Shown here: positions 9,417 through 20,845 of the stretch, piece after piece | Numbering within the stretch: the first letter of the stretch is position 1 | Layout of the letters: each line of letters opens with the position of its first letter | Origin: Eurosta solidaginis | Taxonomy: Eukaryota > Arthropoda > Insecta > Diptera > Tephritidae | Assembly (NCBI RefSeq): GCF_040869045.1 | Contig: NC_090321.1 | Span: 140,917,689-140,981,688 of the forward strand | Direction: 5' to 3' | Length of the DNA stretch: 64,000 nt | Notes under the pieces: generated by a model | What the model was told of the DNA's origin: nothing | The model's input: only the letters and a program-made list of their open reading frames with translations | The model's database searches: none | Program-made: the position numbers and the translations under genes

Positions 9417-10666
9417 GTGAATCTGATGTTGATCTAAAGCCTAAAAGTTGGATAAAAGAGTTCGATGTAATGGACTTGAATGAATTAAAAGAAGTTAAGA
9501 CACTAGATGTGGATAATTTAAACAATAGTTTAGCCAGAGAGGTAACTAATTTAATTAATGAATATGCACCAATGGGTAATTGCGAATCGCCTATAAAAAT
9601 GGAAATTGTTTTGTCAAATGAAGTACCAGTTTATCAAAATCCGAGGAGGATGTCATATGAAGATCGTCGGTTCGTTGATAATAAAATAAAAGAGTGGTTA
9701 AGGGATGGAATAATTGTTCCTAGCAATTCCAACTACGCCTCCCCAATTGTGGTTGTTTCAAAGAAGGATGGGGGAAAGCGCCTATGTTGTGATTACAGGC
9801 AATTAAATAAAAAAATAGTAAGGGATAATTTTCCGATGGTTATTATGGATGATGTTTTAGATAAATTGCAAGGTGGTCTAGTTTTCACAACGCTAGATTT
9901 GACAAATGGGTTTTTCCATGTTTCGGTACAACCAGAATCGAGGAAGTATACTGCATTTGTAACTAGCGATGGCCAATACGAGTTTTGTGTGGTACCACTT
10001 GGTATTTCGAATTCCCCAGTTGTTTTCTGTAGATATATAAATGCGGTGTTTCGGACGCTAATCCAAGAAGGCGCACAGTTTACGTATATGGATGACTTGA
10101 TAATCCCGGCAAAAGACGAAGATGAAGGTATTGATAAGTTAAAGAAGGTTAGTTCTGAGCATGGATTGAATATTAAATGGAAGAAATGTCAATTCCTAAA
10201 ACGCAAAGAAGAATTTTTAGGATATATTATAGAAAATGGTACCGTAAGAATTTCAGAAGAAAAAACCAAAGCTGTCCAGAATTTTCCAATTCCAATGGAC
10301 AAGAAGTGTTTACAGATATTTTTAGGGCTAACCTCCTACTTCAGACGGTTTATAGAAAATTTTGATATAATTGCCAGACCTTTATCAGACTTGTTAAGGA
10401 AAGATGTTGTTTTCAAATTAGGAGATAAAGAAATATTAGCGTTTCAGGAACTGAAAGCTCATTTACAAAAGTCGCCAGTGTTACGGTTATTTTCACAAAG
10501 TGCGGTAAATGAAGTCCATACTGCTGCCAGTAAGTACGGATATGGAGCTATTCTGCTGCAAAAGGATCCGGATGATCAACATTTACATCCGGTACAATAT
10601 ATGAGTCGGAAAACAAAACCGGTAGAGGAGAATTACCCGTCATATGAGCTTGAAGTATTGCTATAA
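9410..10666 (+). pseudogene. Ty3/Gypsy reverse transcriptase and RNase H start (mdg3-like, decayed)
   Basis: A 418-residue frame covers RT motifs in order: SPIVVVSKKDGGKRLCCDYR, FTTLDLTNGFFHV, the VVPLGISNSP block (PFGL equivalent), FTYMDDLI (catalytic YMDD), FLGYII and the connection domain (LGLTSYFRRFI, RPLSDLLRKD). RNase H starts at VHTAASKYGYGA, where the family normally has Asp (TDAS); the first catalytic acid is therefore Ala. The frame ends at a stop near 10664 caused by a frameshift. A second RNase H catalytic position further on reads ITYCNAF instead of ITDCN. RNase H should be inactive even apart from the frameshifts. The mdg3-like assignment is from overall motif style and the C-terminal module, not from a tree. 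Confidence 0.85.
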
Positions 10667-11400
10667 TTGAAGCTTTAAAGAAGTGGAGAATATACCTATT
10701 AGGTTTAAAATTTAAAATTATAACGTACTGTAATGCATTTACAATGCCCATTAAGAGAAAGGAAGTTCCCCCTAAGGTTGCGAGATGGGCTTTGTTTCTG
10801 CAAGATTTCAATTACGAGATTGAACACAGACCGGGAACTCGAATGAAGCATGTTGACGCGTTAAGTAGAGAGTATTGTTTAATGTTGGAGGACTCGCTAA
10901 AGCACCGACTTAAGCAAGTACAATTAAAAGACGAATTGACAAAAGCAGTTCGCAAAATTTTAGAAAAAGACGTGTATGAGGACTTTTATGTGAAATATGA
11001 TATCCTCTTTAAGAATCCACAAAAAGAGTTAATAGTAGTACCAGCAGATATGGAAGAAGAGGTCATAAAAATGGCACATAAGCAAGGGCATTTATCGACA
11101 AAGAAACCCCAAGACTTGTTAAAGAAGACGTTTTTCATACCTCAAGTTAGTGCTAAAGTAGGGCAGGTGGTGCCAAGTTGCATTGAATGTATAGTAAATG
11201 AAACAAAGTTAGGAAGGAAAGAAGGATTTTTGAAGACTATTAATAAGGAAGATAAACCGTTAGGGACGTATCACGTTGACCATGTAGGACCACTAGAAAC
11301 GACGAGCAAATTGTATAATTATATATTTGTGGTTGTAGACGCATTCAGCAAGTTTGTGTGGCTGTACCCCACAAAGAATACTGGAGAACGCAGTAGTTGA
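10667..11400 (+). pseudogene. Ty3/Gypsy RNase H end and integrase N-terminal part
   Basis: After the shift the RNase H continues, and the frame 10744-11400 shows YEIEHRPGTRMKHVDALSRE, the conserved end of the domain. The integrase zinc region follows (MAHKQGHLS for the two His, CIECI for the two Cys), then the first catalytic Asp in HVDHVGPLE and FVVVDAFSKFVWLYP. The frame stops at 11400 within the integrase core. Confidence 0.83.
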
Positions 11401-12096
11401 CAGACTTCAGAAACAAGCAGCGATATTTGGTAACACAAAACGTATTATTTCTGACAGAGGGGCTGCTTTTACTTCAAATTTGTTTAAAGAATATTGGGTG
11501 AAAACATTCAGCATTTAATAATTACCACCGGAGTACCACGTGGAAATGGACAAGTGGAGAGAATGCATAGGATAGTAGTTCCTATGTTATCGAAGCTGTG
11601 CACAGAGACACCAAGCAATTGGTAGAAGCACATAGATAGAGTACAAAAATTTATAAATAATTCACCTCCACGAAGCACAAGGCATGCTCCATTTAAGATT
11701 CTAACGGGGCTTGATATGCGTATGGCCAATATGCCAGAGCTTCAAGAACTTTTGGAAGATGCAGCTTTATATGAGTTAAATGGAAATCGGCAATTAGTTC
11801 GTAATGAAGCTATAGAAAATATTTCTCGTGTTCAGCAGGAAAACCGTAGATCATACAATTTACGTAGAAAACAAGAAACGAGTTATGAAATTAATGATTT
11901 GGTAGCTATAAAAAGAACCCAGTTTGGCAGTGGACTAAAATTAAAACCGAAATTCCTAGGGCCGTATAAAATAATTAAAAGGCTTAACCATGGTATATAT
12001 GAAGTCGAAAAGGTAGGAAATCACGAGGGACCGGGGAATACATGTACTGTGGCGGAATATATGAAAAAGTGGACTAACTCATTCGGGGTCGAATGA
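11401..12096 (+). pseudogene. Ty3/Gypsy integrase C-terminal part, several stops
   Basis: In a different frame from the preceding piece, KRIISDRGAAFTSNLF carries the second catalytic Asp. Stops follow near 11518, then GNGQVERMHR with the catalytic Glu, a TAG near 11621, and a final open piece 11716-12096 with the C-terminal DNA-binding module (NLRRKQETSYEINDLVAIKR, LKPKFLGPYKI). At least three lesions lie in this stretch alone, so the element is long dead. Confidence 0.8.
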
Positions 12097-12415
12097 AATC
12101 AGGATGGCCGAATGTAGTGCTGCATGTAGAATGACGGACTTTTCACTTGTACTAATAACAAATTTATTGATCAGGTATAGAATATAGCAATCTTAGATTT
12201 TGAACTTACGTTTTTTTGAATAGAGAAAAAAGAGTACGCTTCAGGCAGCTTATAAAATAAGATCGTTTTAAATATTCATACAGATCACCAAATTTTGAAA
12301 ATCGAATTATAATCGAAATACTTAAATGAATTAATGTTAATTTAATATTGTTAAATAAAGCGAATTAAAATAATCTAGAACTTTATATTTGGATAAATAT
12401 TCCTACATTTATATA
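12097..12415 (+). other. Possible 3' LTR remnant of the mdg3-like element
   Basis: Directly downstream of the integrase. TATAAAATAAG near 12250 and AATAAAG near 12355 fit a promoter and polyadenylation site of an LTR, but the exact TG...CA borders cannot be fixed because no second LTR is present in the window. Confidence 0.35.
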
Positions 12416-13328
12416 ACAAAACATAGACTGAAGCATTGTTTTGGGTACATTTTTTAGGTATAATTTCGGGACAACTTCAGGATAATTTCATGACTATTTC
12501 GAAACCATGGTTTCGAATTAGTCTGTAACTGTCTCGAAATGATGATAAGCCGGAAGTGATCATGGAATTGTTCCGAATTATTTCCAATATAGTCTCAAAA
12601 TGTTCAGGAAATGCTGCCCACATAGCTTCAAAATGGTTCAAGAATATTTGATACAGTTCTGTACCCTTAAAAAATTTATCGGAGCTCGTCAATCCTTTGC
12701 GCTTTGACAAAGGTGGCACTTAGCTCCATATTAGTTGATATAGGCGCGCATCCCTCTTAACTAAATAGCGGACACTTTTAATTTAATGATCTTGCTTGAC
12801 TTCTTCATATGAAAAAAAAAACCATATGGTCATATTCTATAAATCGATGTGTCCTTGTTTTAAGAAAACAAATGATAAGTCCAGCTAAAGACCGCACTTT
12901 TATGGATATGTTTATACGTTTCCCTTTTATTCACTCTTAACATAAATATACTTTTTATGGCTGGCCTTTCATATAATACCGGGACCATATTTCCGCCAAC
13001 TGATATCAACGGCTTGCAAAACTTTTAAAGTTTCTTCTACTTAATAAGGGCAGTGCAAACCCATTTTACAAAATAAAACTTCATCTGTATTTGTTTCTGC
13101 GTTGTCCGTTTTTTTAATTTTTAAAAAAATTTTAAAAGTGGCGTGGTTATCAGAGTGTATTTAACAAAATGTGATCGAATTTGAAGTTCTCTCTTAATGT
13201 CAAAAAAATGTTAACACTTTCAGAAAGTTTTTCAAAATTTGTAAATTTTAAATTTGTGAAAGATGGCATTTACCAAGAACAGTAGGGTACATGTACACTT
13301 ATAATATTTTTTAGCTTACAAGCCCATG
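12416..13328. other. No gene seen
   Basis: A+T-rich sequence. Around 12480-12620 there is a degenerate series of TTTCGAAA, AATGATGA and GGAAT words suggesting a decayed repeat. Nothing coding is supported; the 80-codon minus-strand frame at 12477-12719 has no recognisable features. Confidence 0.5.
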
Positions 13329-13505
13329 TTGTTGTTGTAGCAATAAAGACACACCCCGAACGTTTTAGGGAGTGTTGTCGATGTTTATGGTCCTTTTCTG
13401 AACATGGATCCAGTACGTTCCAGTATCAAGCGCCATTACGGCACCAACCCGACCATCCCGGAATCCCGCCACCTACCTTTAGTTCCATGACGAACTTGGG
13501 GTCGC
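13329..13505 (+). mobile_element. Short dispersed repeat, SINE-like (tentative)
   Basis: A G+C-richer island beginning GTTGTTGTTGTAGCAATAAA with CCCGAACGTTTTAGGGAGTG, CGGCACCAACCCGACCATCC and GTTCCATGACGAACTTGGG. It resembles, from memory and unverified, an abundant short interspersed repeat of tephritid flies. No A/B-box pair was proven. It is the only island of this composition between 12416 and 14390. Confidence 0.35.
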
Positions 13506-14390
13506 CTGCTAAATATTTGTCTAATACTGTGACGAATATTAACATCACTAAGCTGTTAGTAAATAATCACATAACAACAAAAACATGAAGCAGCCACTCT
13601 TATGTGCATGTACACATTAAAGATAGTAACACTTACCCTGCCAACCAACGCTACCCACTTTTTGCCATTTTCATCTTGAATTTCAATACCATCTCATATT
13701 TTTCTGAAAAATACTAACACTACCGTACTTTTGTGGGGTATTTTCCAAAATTAATACGCGCCTAAAAGTATGTGGATTATTATTATAAAAAAAGATCCTA
13801 GACTAAATAGACAGCTGTCATGAAAAAATTGATATTTACGCAATTTCCCAGAAATGGAATATTTCTGCATTTGTTTTTTTTAAATAGCGCTTTTCGACTG
13901 CAAATATAGGTAAGTACTTTTGCAGCATTTATTTATTGGCTTTTAGATAATAATAATTTGTTTTTCTATAGCTAAATGGGAATCTGAAGGTTGCGTCAAA
14001 CACATGCGCTTCAGCATGATTGCATAAAGACGGAGTATCAGCGGAATGAGCTGGCTGCTTGGGATTCCCCCTGGTGATTGAAACCATGTTATTTAATTAG
14101 TAACTTTGCACAGCAACCGCAGAGAAGGAAGGAAATTGGCGAGAATCTTTAAAAGTGGAAAGTACACAGCTTGGTAACACTGCTTCTGGTAACTGATGTT
14201 TGAAGGCCGTTGCCTTGTAAAGCGGTCAAAAAATGCAAAAGTTTGGTTGTATATTGGATCTTGGGTCGCAGATGTAGAAGCGCCATTTGGCGAAACCAGC
14301 AAACTGCCAGGTAGATCGTCTTTTCCACTGTCTCGAGTTAGAACAGGTGTTACGGTTGACAAAGTCAGACGGCGGGAAAACAGACAGAAG
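13506..14390. other. No gene seen
   Basis: Mixed A+T-rich sequence. The frames 14093-14404 (minus) and 14196-14426 (plus) overlap on opposite strands and show no domain. The last ~100 bp may be degraded sequence of the LINE that becomes readable at 14391. Confidence 0.45.
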
Positions 14391-14576
14391 ATGCCATCGT
14401 TCATGCTAAACTATCTAAAGCGGTAGGCTCAGACGGCATGGCCATGCCGATGCTTAAAAACCTAGGCAAAGAGGGATTTAATAATCTAGCGCATGTCTTC
14501 AACTTGTCCCTGTCCACCTTTGTCATCCCCGAAAGATTCCGGCAACGAAAATGTGGACCCTGCGATGTTCCACAAT
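14391..14576 (+). pseudogene. LINE reverse-transcriptase fragment (I/Jockey-like, N-terminal RT)
   Basis: The plus-strand translation reads SKAVGSDGMAMPMLKNLGKE and then HVFNLSLSTFVIPERF, the first RT block (S-K-A-x-G-x-D-G) and the following helix of Jockey/I-type non-LTR elements, ending at a TAA near 14576. It has no Met start and no catalytic boxes. It is on the opposite strand to the other LINE pieces and unrelated to the R2-type copy. Confidence 0.75.
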
Positions 14577-14670
14577 AAAGGTCTCACATTAACACCATTT
14601 AATTTATGTAATTTTGTTTCATTTCCATATAGTTGAATTGATTTCTATTTCTTTTCATTTTATTCCTTTT
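14577..14670. other. T-rich spacer
   Basis: ATTTC/TTTTA-rich sequence leading into the family-1 TATACTCAG end; nothing else is seen. Confidence 0.5.
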
Positions 14671-14760
14671 TATACTCAGTTGAGCAGAGCTCACAGAGTA
14701 TATTAACTTTGATTGGATAACGGTTGGTTGTACAGGTATAAAGAAATCGAGATAGATATA

Positions 14761-15393
14761 CAGGCCTGTTCTGGATTCCGATTCCGATCAATTTTTTCGG
14801 AATCGAAATGGATTAGTGTTCTCAATTTCGATTCCGACCAAAAATTATCGGTTTGAAAAGTATTGCCTCTGAGCAGTCGGAATGAAAATTAATTGGCAGA
14901 TTATACACAAATGTTGCGATATTTGTCTTTCAAATAATTTTTTTTAAATTCTTCATTTTATTTGGAAGAGTTGTGTGTATTTTTTGTTTAAATTTGAGTT
15001 AAATTGGCATAATAAATCTTTCTTTAAAAACTTCTATCAAGAAATCTATTAGGCAAACAAATCGATGCTGATCGAAATGAAGTCGACCTGTTCTGAATTC
15101 CGATCCAGCGCATTTTTACGATTCGCACGCACAATAGCACGTATTCTTGCGTCTGCGCATCAAAAACCATATCTGCAGGCATTTTTTAATTAAAATAAAA
15201 TTTTATGATACTTAAACCAAAACACATAAACAAAAACAGCTGATTAAACTGGTTACCGAATCGGAATGAAAACGATTCGAAATCGACTTCGAATCGATTT
15301 TTTACAATCGGAATTGAGAACACCAAATAGAAACCGAGTCGAAATCAATGTCGTTTTACTTTTCATTCCGAGTCGGAGCTCAGAACAGGCCTG
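14761..15393. mobile_element. 633-bp TIR element (MITE) nested in family 1
   Basis: Inverted termini CAGGCCTGTTCTG at 14761 and its reverse complement, with one mismatch, ending AGAACAGGCCTG at 15393. The surrounding family-1 sequence is interrupted and has a 3-bp duplication ATA at 14758-14760 and 15394-15396. The interior is rich in degenerate GAATCG/CGATTC words in both orientations. A 3-bp duplication fits PIF/Harbinger-type or similar transposases, but the superfamily is not proven. There is no open frame of note. Confidence 0.75.
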
Positions 15394-16627
15394 ATAGACT
15401 TCCATATATCAAAATCATCAGTATCGAAAAAAAATTCGATTGAGCCATGTCCGTCCGTCCGTCTGTCCGTTAACACGATAACTTGAGTAAATTTTGAGTT
15501 ATCTTGATGAAATTTGGTATATAGCTTCCTGGGCACTCATCTCAGATCGCTATTTAAAATGAACGATATCGGATAATAACTACGCCCACTTTTTCGATAT
15601 CGAAAATTTCGAAAAATCGAAAAAGTGCGATAATTCATTACCAAATACGGATTAAGCGATGAAACTTGATAGGTGAGTTGAACTTATGACGCAGAATGGA
15701 AAACTAGTAAAATTTTGGACAATGGGCGTGGCACCGCCCACTTTCAAAAAAGGTAATTTAGAAGTTTTGCAAGCTGTAATTTGGCAGTCGTTGAAGATAT
15801 CATGATGAAATTTGGCAGGAACGTTACTCTTATTACTATATGTCTGCTTAATAAAACTTAGCAAAATCGGAGAACGACCACGCCCACTTTAAAAAAAAAA
15901 TTTTTTTTAAATTCAAATTTTAAAAGAAAAGTTAATATCTTTACAGTATATAAGTAAATTATGTCAACATTCAACTCCAGTAATGTTATGTTGCAACAAA
16001 ATACAAAAATAAAAGAAAATTTCAAAATGGGCGTGGCTCCGCCCTTTTTAATTTAATTTGTCTAAGATACTTTTAATGCCATAAGTCGAACAAAAATTTA
16101 CCAATCCTTGTGAAATTTGGTAGAGGCTTAGATTCTAGGACGATAACTGTTTTCTGTGAAAAAGGGCGAAATCGGTTGAAGCCACGCCCAGTTTTTATAC
16201 ACAGTTAACCGTCTGTCCTTCCGCTCGGTCGTTAGCACGATAACTTGAGCAAAAATCGATATATCTTTACTAAACTAAGTTCACGTACTTATCTGAACTC
16301 ACTTCGTATTGGTGTAAAAAATGGTCGAAATCCGACTATGACCACGCCCACTTTTTCGATATCGAAAATTACAAAAAATGAAAAAAATCCTATAATTATA
16401 TACCAAATACGAAAAAAGGGATGAAACATGGTAATTGTATTGGTCTATTGACGCAAAATATAACTTTAGAAAAAAACTTGGTAAAATGGGTGTGACACCT
16501 ACCATATTAAGTAGAAGAAAATGAAAAAGTTTTGCAGGGCGAAATCAAAAGCCCTTGGAATCTTGCAAGGAATACTGTTCGTGGTATTACATATATAAAT
16601 AAATTAGCGGTACCCGACAGATGATGT

Positions 16628-17830
16628 TCTGGATCACCCTGGTCCACATTTTGGTCGATATCTCGAAAACGCCTTCACATATACAACTAACGACCACTCC
16701 ATTTAAAAAACCTCATTAATACCTTTAATACCAATATCGTACAAACACATTCTAGAGTCACCCCTGGTCCACCTTTATGGCGATATCTCGAAAAGGCGTC
16801 CACATATAGAACTAAGGCTCACTTTTTTTTCAAATACTAATTAACACCTTTCATTTGATACCCATATCGTACAAAAAAATTCTAGAGTCACCCCTGGCTC
16901 ACCTTTATGGCGATATCTCGAAAGGCATCCACCTATAGAACTAATGCCCACTCCCTTTTAAAATACTCATTAACACCTTTAATTTGATACCCATATCGTA
17001 CAAACAAATTCTAGAGTCACCCCTGGTCCACCTTTATGGCGATATCTTGAAAAAGCGTCCACCTATAGAACTAAGGCCCACGCCCTTTTAAAATACTCAT
17101 TAACACCTTTCATTTGATACCCATATTGTACAAACAAATTCCAGAGTCACCCCTGTTCCACCTTTATGGCGATATCTCGAAAAGGCGTCCACCTATAGAA
17201 CTAAAGCCAACGCCCTTTTAAAATACTCATTAACACCTTTCATTTGATACCCATATTGTACAAACGCATTCTAGAGTCAATCCTTGTCCATGCTTATGGC
17301 GATATCCCGAAAAGGCGTCCACCCATAGAACTAAGGCCCACTCCCTTTTAAAACACTTATTAACACCTTTCGTTTGATACCCATATTGTACAAACGCATT
17401 CTAGAGTCACACCTGGTCCACTTTTATAACGATATACCGAAAAGGCGTCCACCTATAGAACTAAGGCCCACTCGCTTTTAAAATACTCATTAACACCTTT
17501 CACCTTGATACCCATATCGTACAAACATATTCTAGAGTCACCCCTGGTGCACCTTTATGGCGATATCTCGAAAAGGCGTCCATCTATAGAACTAAGGCCC
17601 ACTCTCTTTTAAAATACTCATTAACACCTTTCATTTGATACCCATATCGTACAAACAAATTCTAGAGTCAACCCTGATCCGCCTTCATGGCGATATCCTT
17701 AAATGGCGTCCACCTATAGAACTATGGCCCACTCCCTCATAAAATACTCTTTAGTGCCTTTCATTTGATACACATGTCATACAAACATACTTCAGGGTTT
17801 CCCTCGGCTCATTTTCCTACATGGTTATTT
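16628..17830. repeat. 130-bp minisatellite inside family 1
   Basis: About nine units with landmarks GGTCCACCTTTATGGCGATA, CGTCCACCTATAGAACTAAG and CATTTGATACCCATATCGTA; unit starts near 16649, 16768, 16898, 17027, 17157, 17287, 17416, 17547 and 17677. The reverse orientation of the same unit is found at 8260-8766, 28400-30245, 42000-43290 and 53200-55070. Because 130 is not a multiple of three, frames through it last at most about two units. Confidence 0.88.
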
Positions 17831-17907
17831 TCCCTTATGTTGTCACCATAGCTCTCAACTGAGTATGTAATGTTCGGTTACACCCGAACTTAACCTTCCT
17901 TACTTGT

Positions 17908-18459
17908 TTTTATTTCGTTTCATCTCATTTCATTCCATTTCCTTTCATTTTATTTTAACTCATTTCATTTCATTCCTTTTCACTTAAATTAATTTCATTT
18001 CTTTAATTTAACTTAAATTCGTTCCGGTTCACTTCTTTCCATTTAATTTTAGTTTGTTTCACTTCATTTCATTTTACTTGATTTCGTTTCTTTTATTTTC
18101 ATTTCCATATCATTTCATTTCATATAGTTTCATATAGTTTCATATAATTTCGTTTTATTTCTTTTCATTTCCATATGATATATATTGTTTTCATTTCATT
18201 TTATATCAATTCATTTCATTTCATATAGTTTCATTGTTTTTGTTTCTTTTCCGTATAATTTCATTTTATTCTATTTCATTTCACTCAATTTCCCGCCCAA
18301 TTTAGTTTCATATTATTTCATTTCGTTTAAATTCGTTTCAACACATTTTATTTAATTGTGTTTAGTTTAAATTTAGTTTTATAAATTTTTTTTTATTCCT
18401 TCCTTTAGCTCCACTTTGGGCTATACATTATACATCGATTGTATTCAATAAGACATATA
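17908..18459. repeat. Degenerate TTTCA simple-repeat array
   Basis: CATTTCATTTC-type sequence. It includes TTTCTTTTCATTTCCATATG, the reverse complement of the flank seen right of the composites at 48800 and 59630, so this is the same array type in the opposite orientation. Confidence 0.75.
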
Positions 18460-20811
18460 AAGCTATTTATACTAAACTAGCAGACCAGGTAGACGTTGTT
18501 CTGCCCTAAATTTTTGGTCTATCTGCATTCATTTTAATAAGCTTTTTCCGTCTAACTCTGCCCTCGCCCCTCTACACTTTTTCCTAATCTTTGTATTCAC
18601 TCCTACCTCCGTATTTTTCGCTTCATCTATTTCCATCTTCGTCTCATTCTATCTTTTTCTCAGTCTCCTTCTCTCTTTTCTCTTCTCTCAAGTTTTTCTC
18701 ATTCTTCTTTATATCTTATTTCCAGCCCCAGAGGGTGGTATGTATTTTGTTCCAGTCCCATTCCTAGTTTCAGTCCCAGTCCCACCCCGAGTCTCATTCT
18801 CAGTCTCAGTCCCAGCCCCAGTCCTAGTCCTAATCACAGTCCCAGTCCATCTCTGGTCTACTTCCCGGAAAAAACCATCGTAAATACTAATATAGGCAAG
18901 TTTATATACCAAATTTCAGGCAAATCGAATAGGACGTATGTAAATAGGTATATGGGTATTATTAATTCATGTCTTTATTTCGGCTTCGCATGCATAGTTA
19001 TCAGTTTTTCCAGCGACTAAATCGAATATCACAATGAAAATTACTTTAAAGCTCTCAGCAACAGCTTCCATTTGATATCCATAATACACACACATTCTAG
19101 GGTTATCCGGGTCCATGTTTTGGCCTATATATCGAGACCCAGGTCACCCAGCGGTGTAAAACTTACGCTGTACTAAAGCACACATCAACAGCTTCAATTT
19201 GATATCTATAATGTAAAAACACATTCTAGGTGTATCCGGGTTCATGTTTTGGCCTATATCTCGAGACCCTAGTTACCCAGCGGTGTAAAACTTACTCTGT
19301 TTTAAAGTACACATCAACAGCTTCAATTTGATATCCATAATGTAAAAACACATTCTAGGTGTATCCGGGTTCATGTTTTGGCCTATATCTCGAGACTCTA
19401 GTTACCCAGCGGTGTAAAACTTACTCTGTTTTAAAGCACACATCAACAGCTTCAATTTTGTATCCATAATTTAAAAACACATCCTAGTGTAACCACGTTT
19501 TGGCCTATATCTCAAGACCCAAGCCACCAATAGGTATGAAAACTACCCTGTACTAAAGCACTCATCAACAGCTTCAATTTGATACCCATAATGTAAAAAC
19601 ACTATCTAGGCGTTCACGGGTCCACGTTTTGGCCTATATCTCAAGACCCTGGTCACCCAGAGGTATGAAAATTACCCTCTACTAAAGTACTCATCAGCAG
19701 ACTTCATTTGATATCCATATTACACACACATTCTAGGGGTTTCCGGGTCCACGTTTTGGCCTATACCTCGAGACCCTAGTCACCAATAGGTATGAAAACT
19801 ACCCTGAAGTAAAGCACCCATCAACAGCTTTCATTTGATATCCTATTGTATAAACATTGTCTCGGGGTATCCGGGCCCACGTTTTGGCCTATATCTGGAT
19901 ACCCAAGTCACCCAGCGGTATAAAAAATAATCTGTAGTAAAGCACACATCAACAGCTTCAATTTGATGCCCATAATGTAAAAACACCCCCTATTGTTACC
20001 TCGATCCACGTTTTTGCCTATATCTCGAGACCCTACTCACCGATAAGTATAAAAACTACCCTGTTAAAGCACTCATCAACAGCTTTCATTTGATATCCAT
20101 ATTGTGTAAACATATTCTAGGGGTGCCCGGGTCCACGTTTTGGCCTATATCTTTAGACCCTAGTCACCAGTAGGTATGAAAACTACCATTTACTAAAGCT
20201 CTCATCAACAGCTTTCATTTGATATCCATATTGTATAAACACATTCTAGGGGTGCCCGGGTCCACGTTTTGGCCTATATCTCGAGACCCTAGTCACCAAT
20301 AGGTATGAAAACTACCCTGTACTAAAGCACTAATCAAAAGCTTTCGTTTGATAACCATATAATATAAACACTTTGTAGGGGTGCCCGGGTCCACGTTTTG
20401 GCCTATATATCGAGACCCTAGCCACCAATAGGTATGAAAACTACCCTGTACTAAATCACTCATCAACAGATTTCATTTGATATCCATATTGTATTAACAC
20501 ATTCTAGATATGCCCGGGTCTACGTTTTGGCCTATATCTTGAGACCCTAGTCATCAATAGGTATGAAAATTACCCTGTACTAAAGCGCTCATCAACAGCT
20601 TCCATTTGATACCCATATTTTACAAACACATCCCAGGATTACCCAGGTCCACGTGTTGATCTCAAGACCCTAGCCAGAACGAGACAAAAAGTATCCTATG
20701 TCCGTTCCCTGGTTCTAAGCTACCTCTCCACCAATTTTCAGCCAAATCGGTTCATCCGTTCTTGAATTATGCGTAGTGTAACTAACACCACTTTCTTTTA
20801 TATATATAGAA
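18460..20811 (+). mobile_element. Minisatellite-bearing element with CAGTCC tract and 129-bp array
   Basis: It begins near ACTAGCAGACCAGGTAGACG. A C+T-rich stretch (18560-18720) and a CAGTCC/CAGTCT hexamer-like tract (18730-18850) follow, then CCAAATTTCAGGCAAATCGA, then the 129-bp array 19020-20690, and the tail CGGTTCATCCGTTCTTGAAT ending CTTTTATATATATAGA. No open frame of note. The order (fixed head, simple-sequence tract, tandem array, fixed tail) suggests a non-autonomous element, but I cannot name its superfamily. Confidence 0.55.
19020..20690. repeat. 129-bp satellite array
   Basis: About thirteen units with GTCCACGTTTTGGCCTATAT and CATCAACAGCTTTCATTTGA landmarks. Left units are more diverged (CCCAGCGGTGTAAAACTTAC variants), right units more uniform. 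The unit shares the order CATTTGATA, CCATAT, AAACACATTCTAG, GGTCCAC, TATATCTCGA with the 130-bp family-1 minisatellite. Confidence 0.88.
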
Positions 20812-20845
20812 GATATACATAGGTAAATTCATAATAATCTGTAAA

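Larger units (their letters stand above)
14671..17907 (+). mobile_element. Family-1 Helentron-like element, full length
   Basis: Both ends are visible. The left end is TATACTCAGTTGAGCAGAG, with sub-terminal repeat TACTCAGTTGAG at 14673-14684. The right end has the inverse CTCAACTGAGTA at 17854-17865, then hairpin GTTCGGTTACACCCGAAC at 17872-17889 and terminus TTACTTGTT. The interior holds a GTCCGTCCGTC microsatellite near 15450, G+C hairpin boxes (CCACGCCCA) and about nine 130-bp minisatellite units (16628-17830). It lacks flanking duplications and sits in a T-run, as expected for Helitron/Helentron-type insertion between Ts. No Rep/Hel protein is encoded, so it is non-autonomous. Orientation is opposite to the other family-1 copies. 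Class assignment is inference from architecture (DINE-1-like). Confidence 0.7.

Noticed and set aside
18709..18912. Minus-strand frame rich in Gly-Thr-Glu
   Set aside because: Translation of a CAGTCC/CAGTCT simple-sequence tract.
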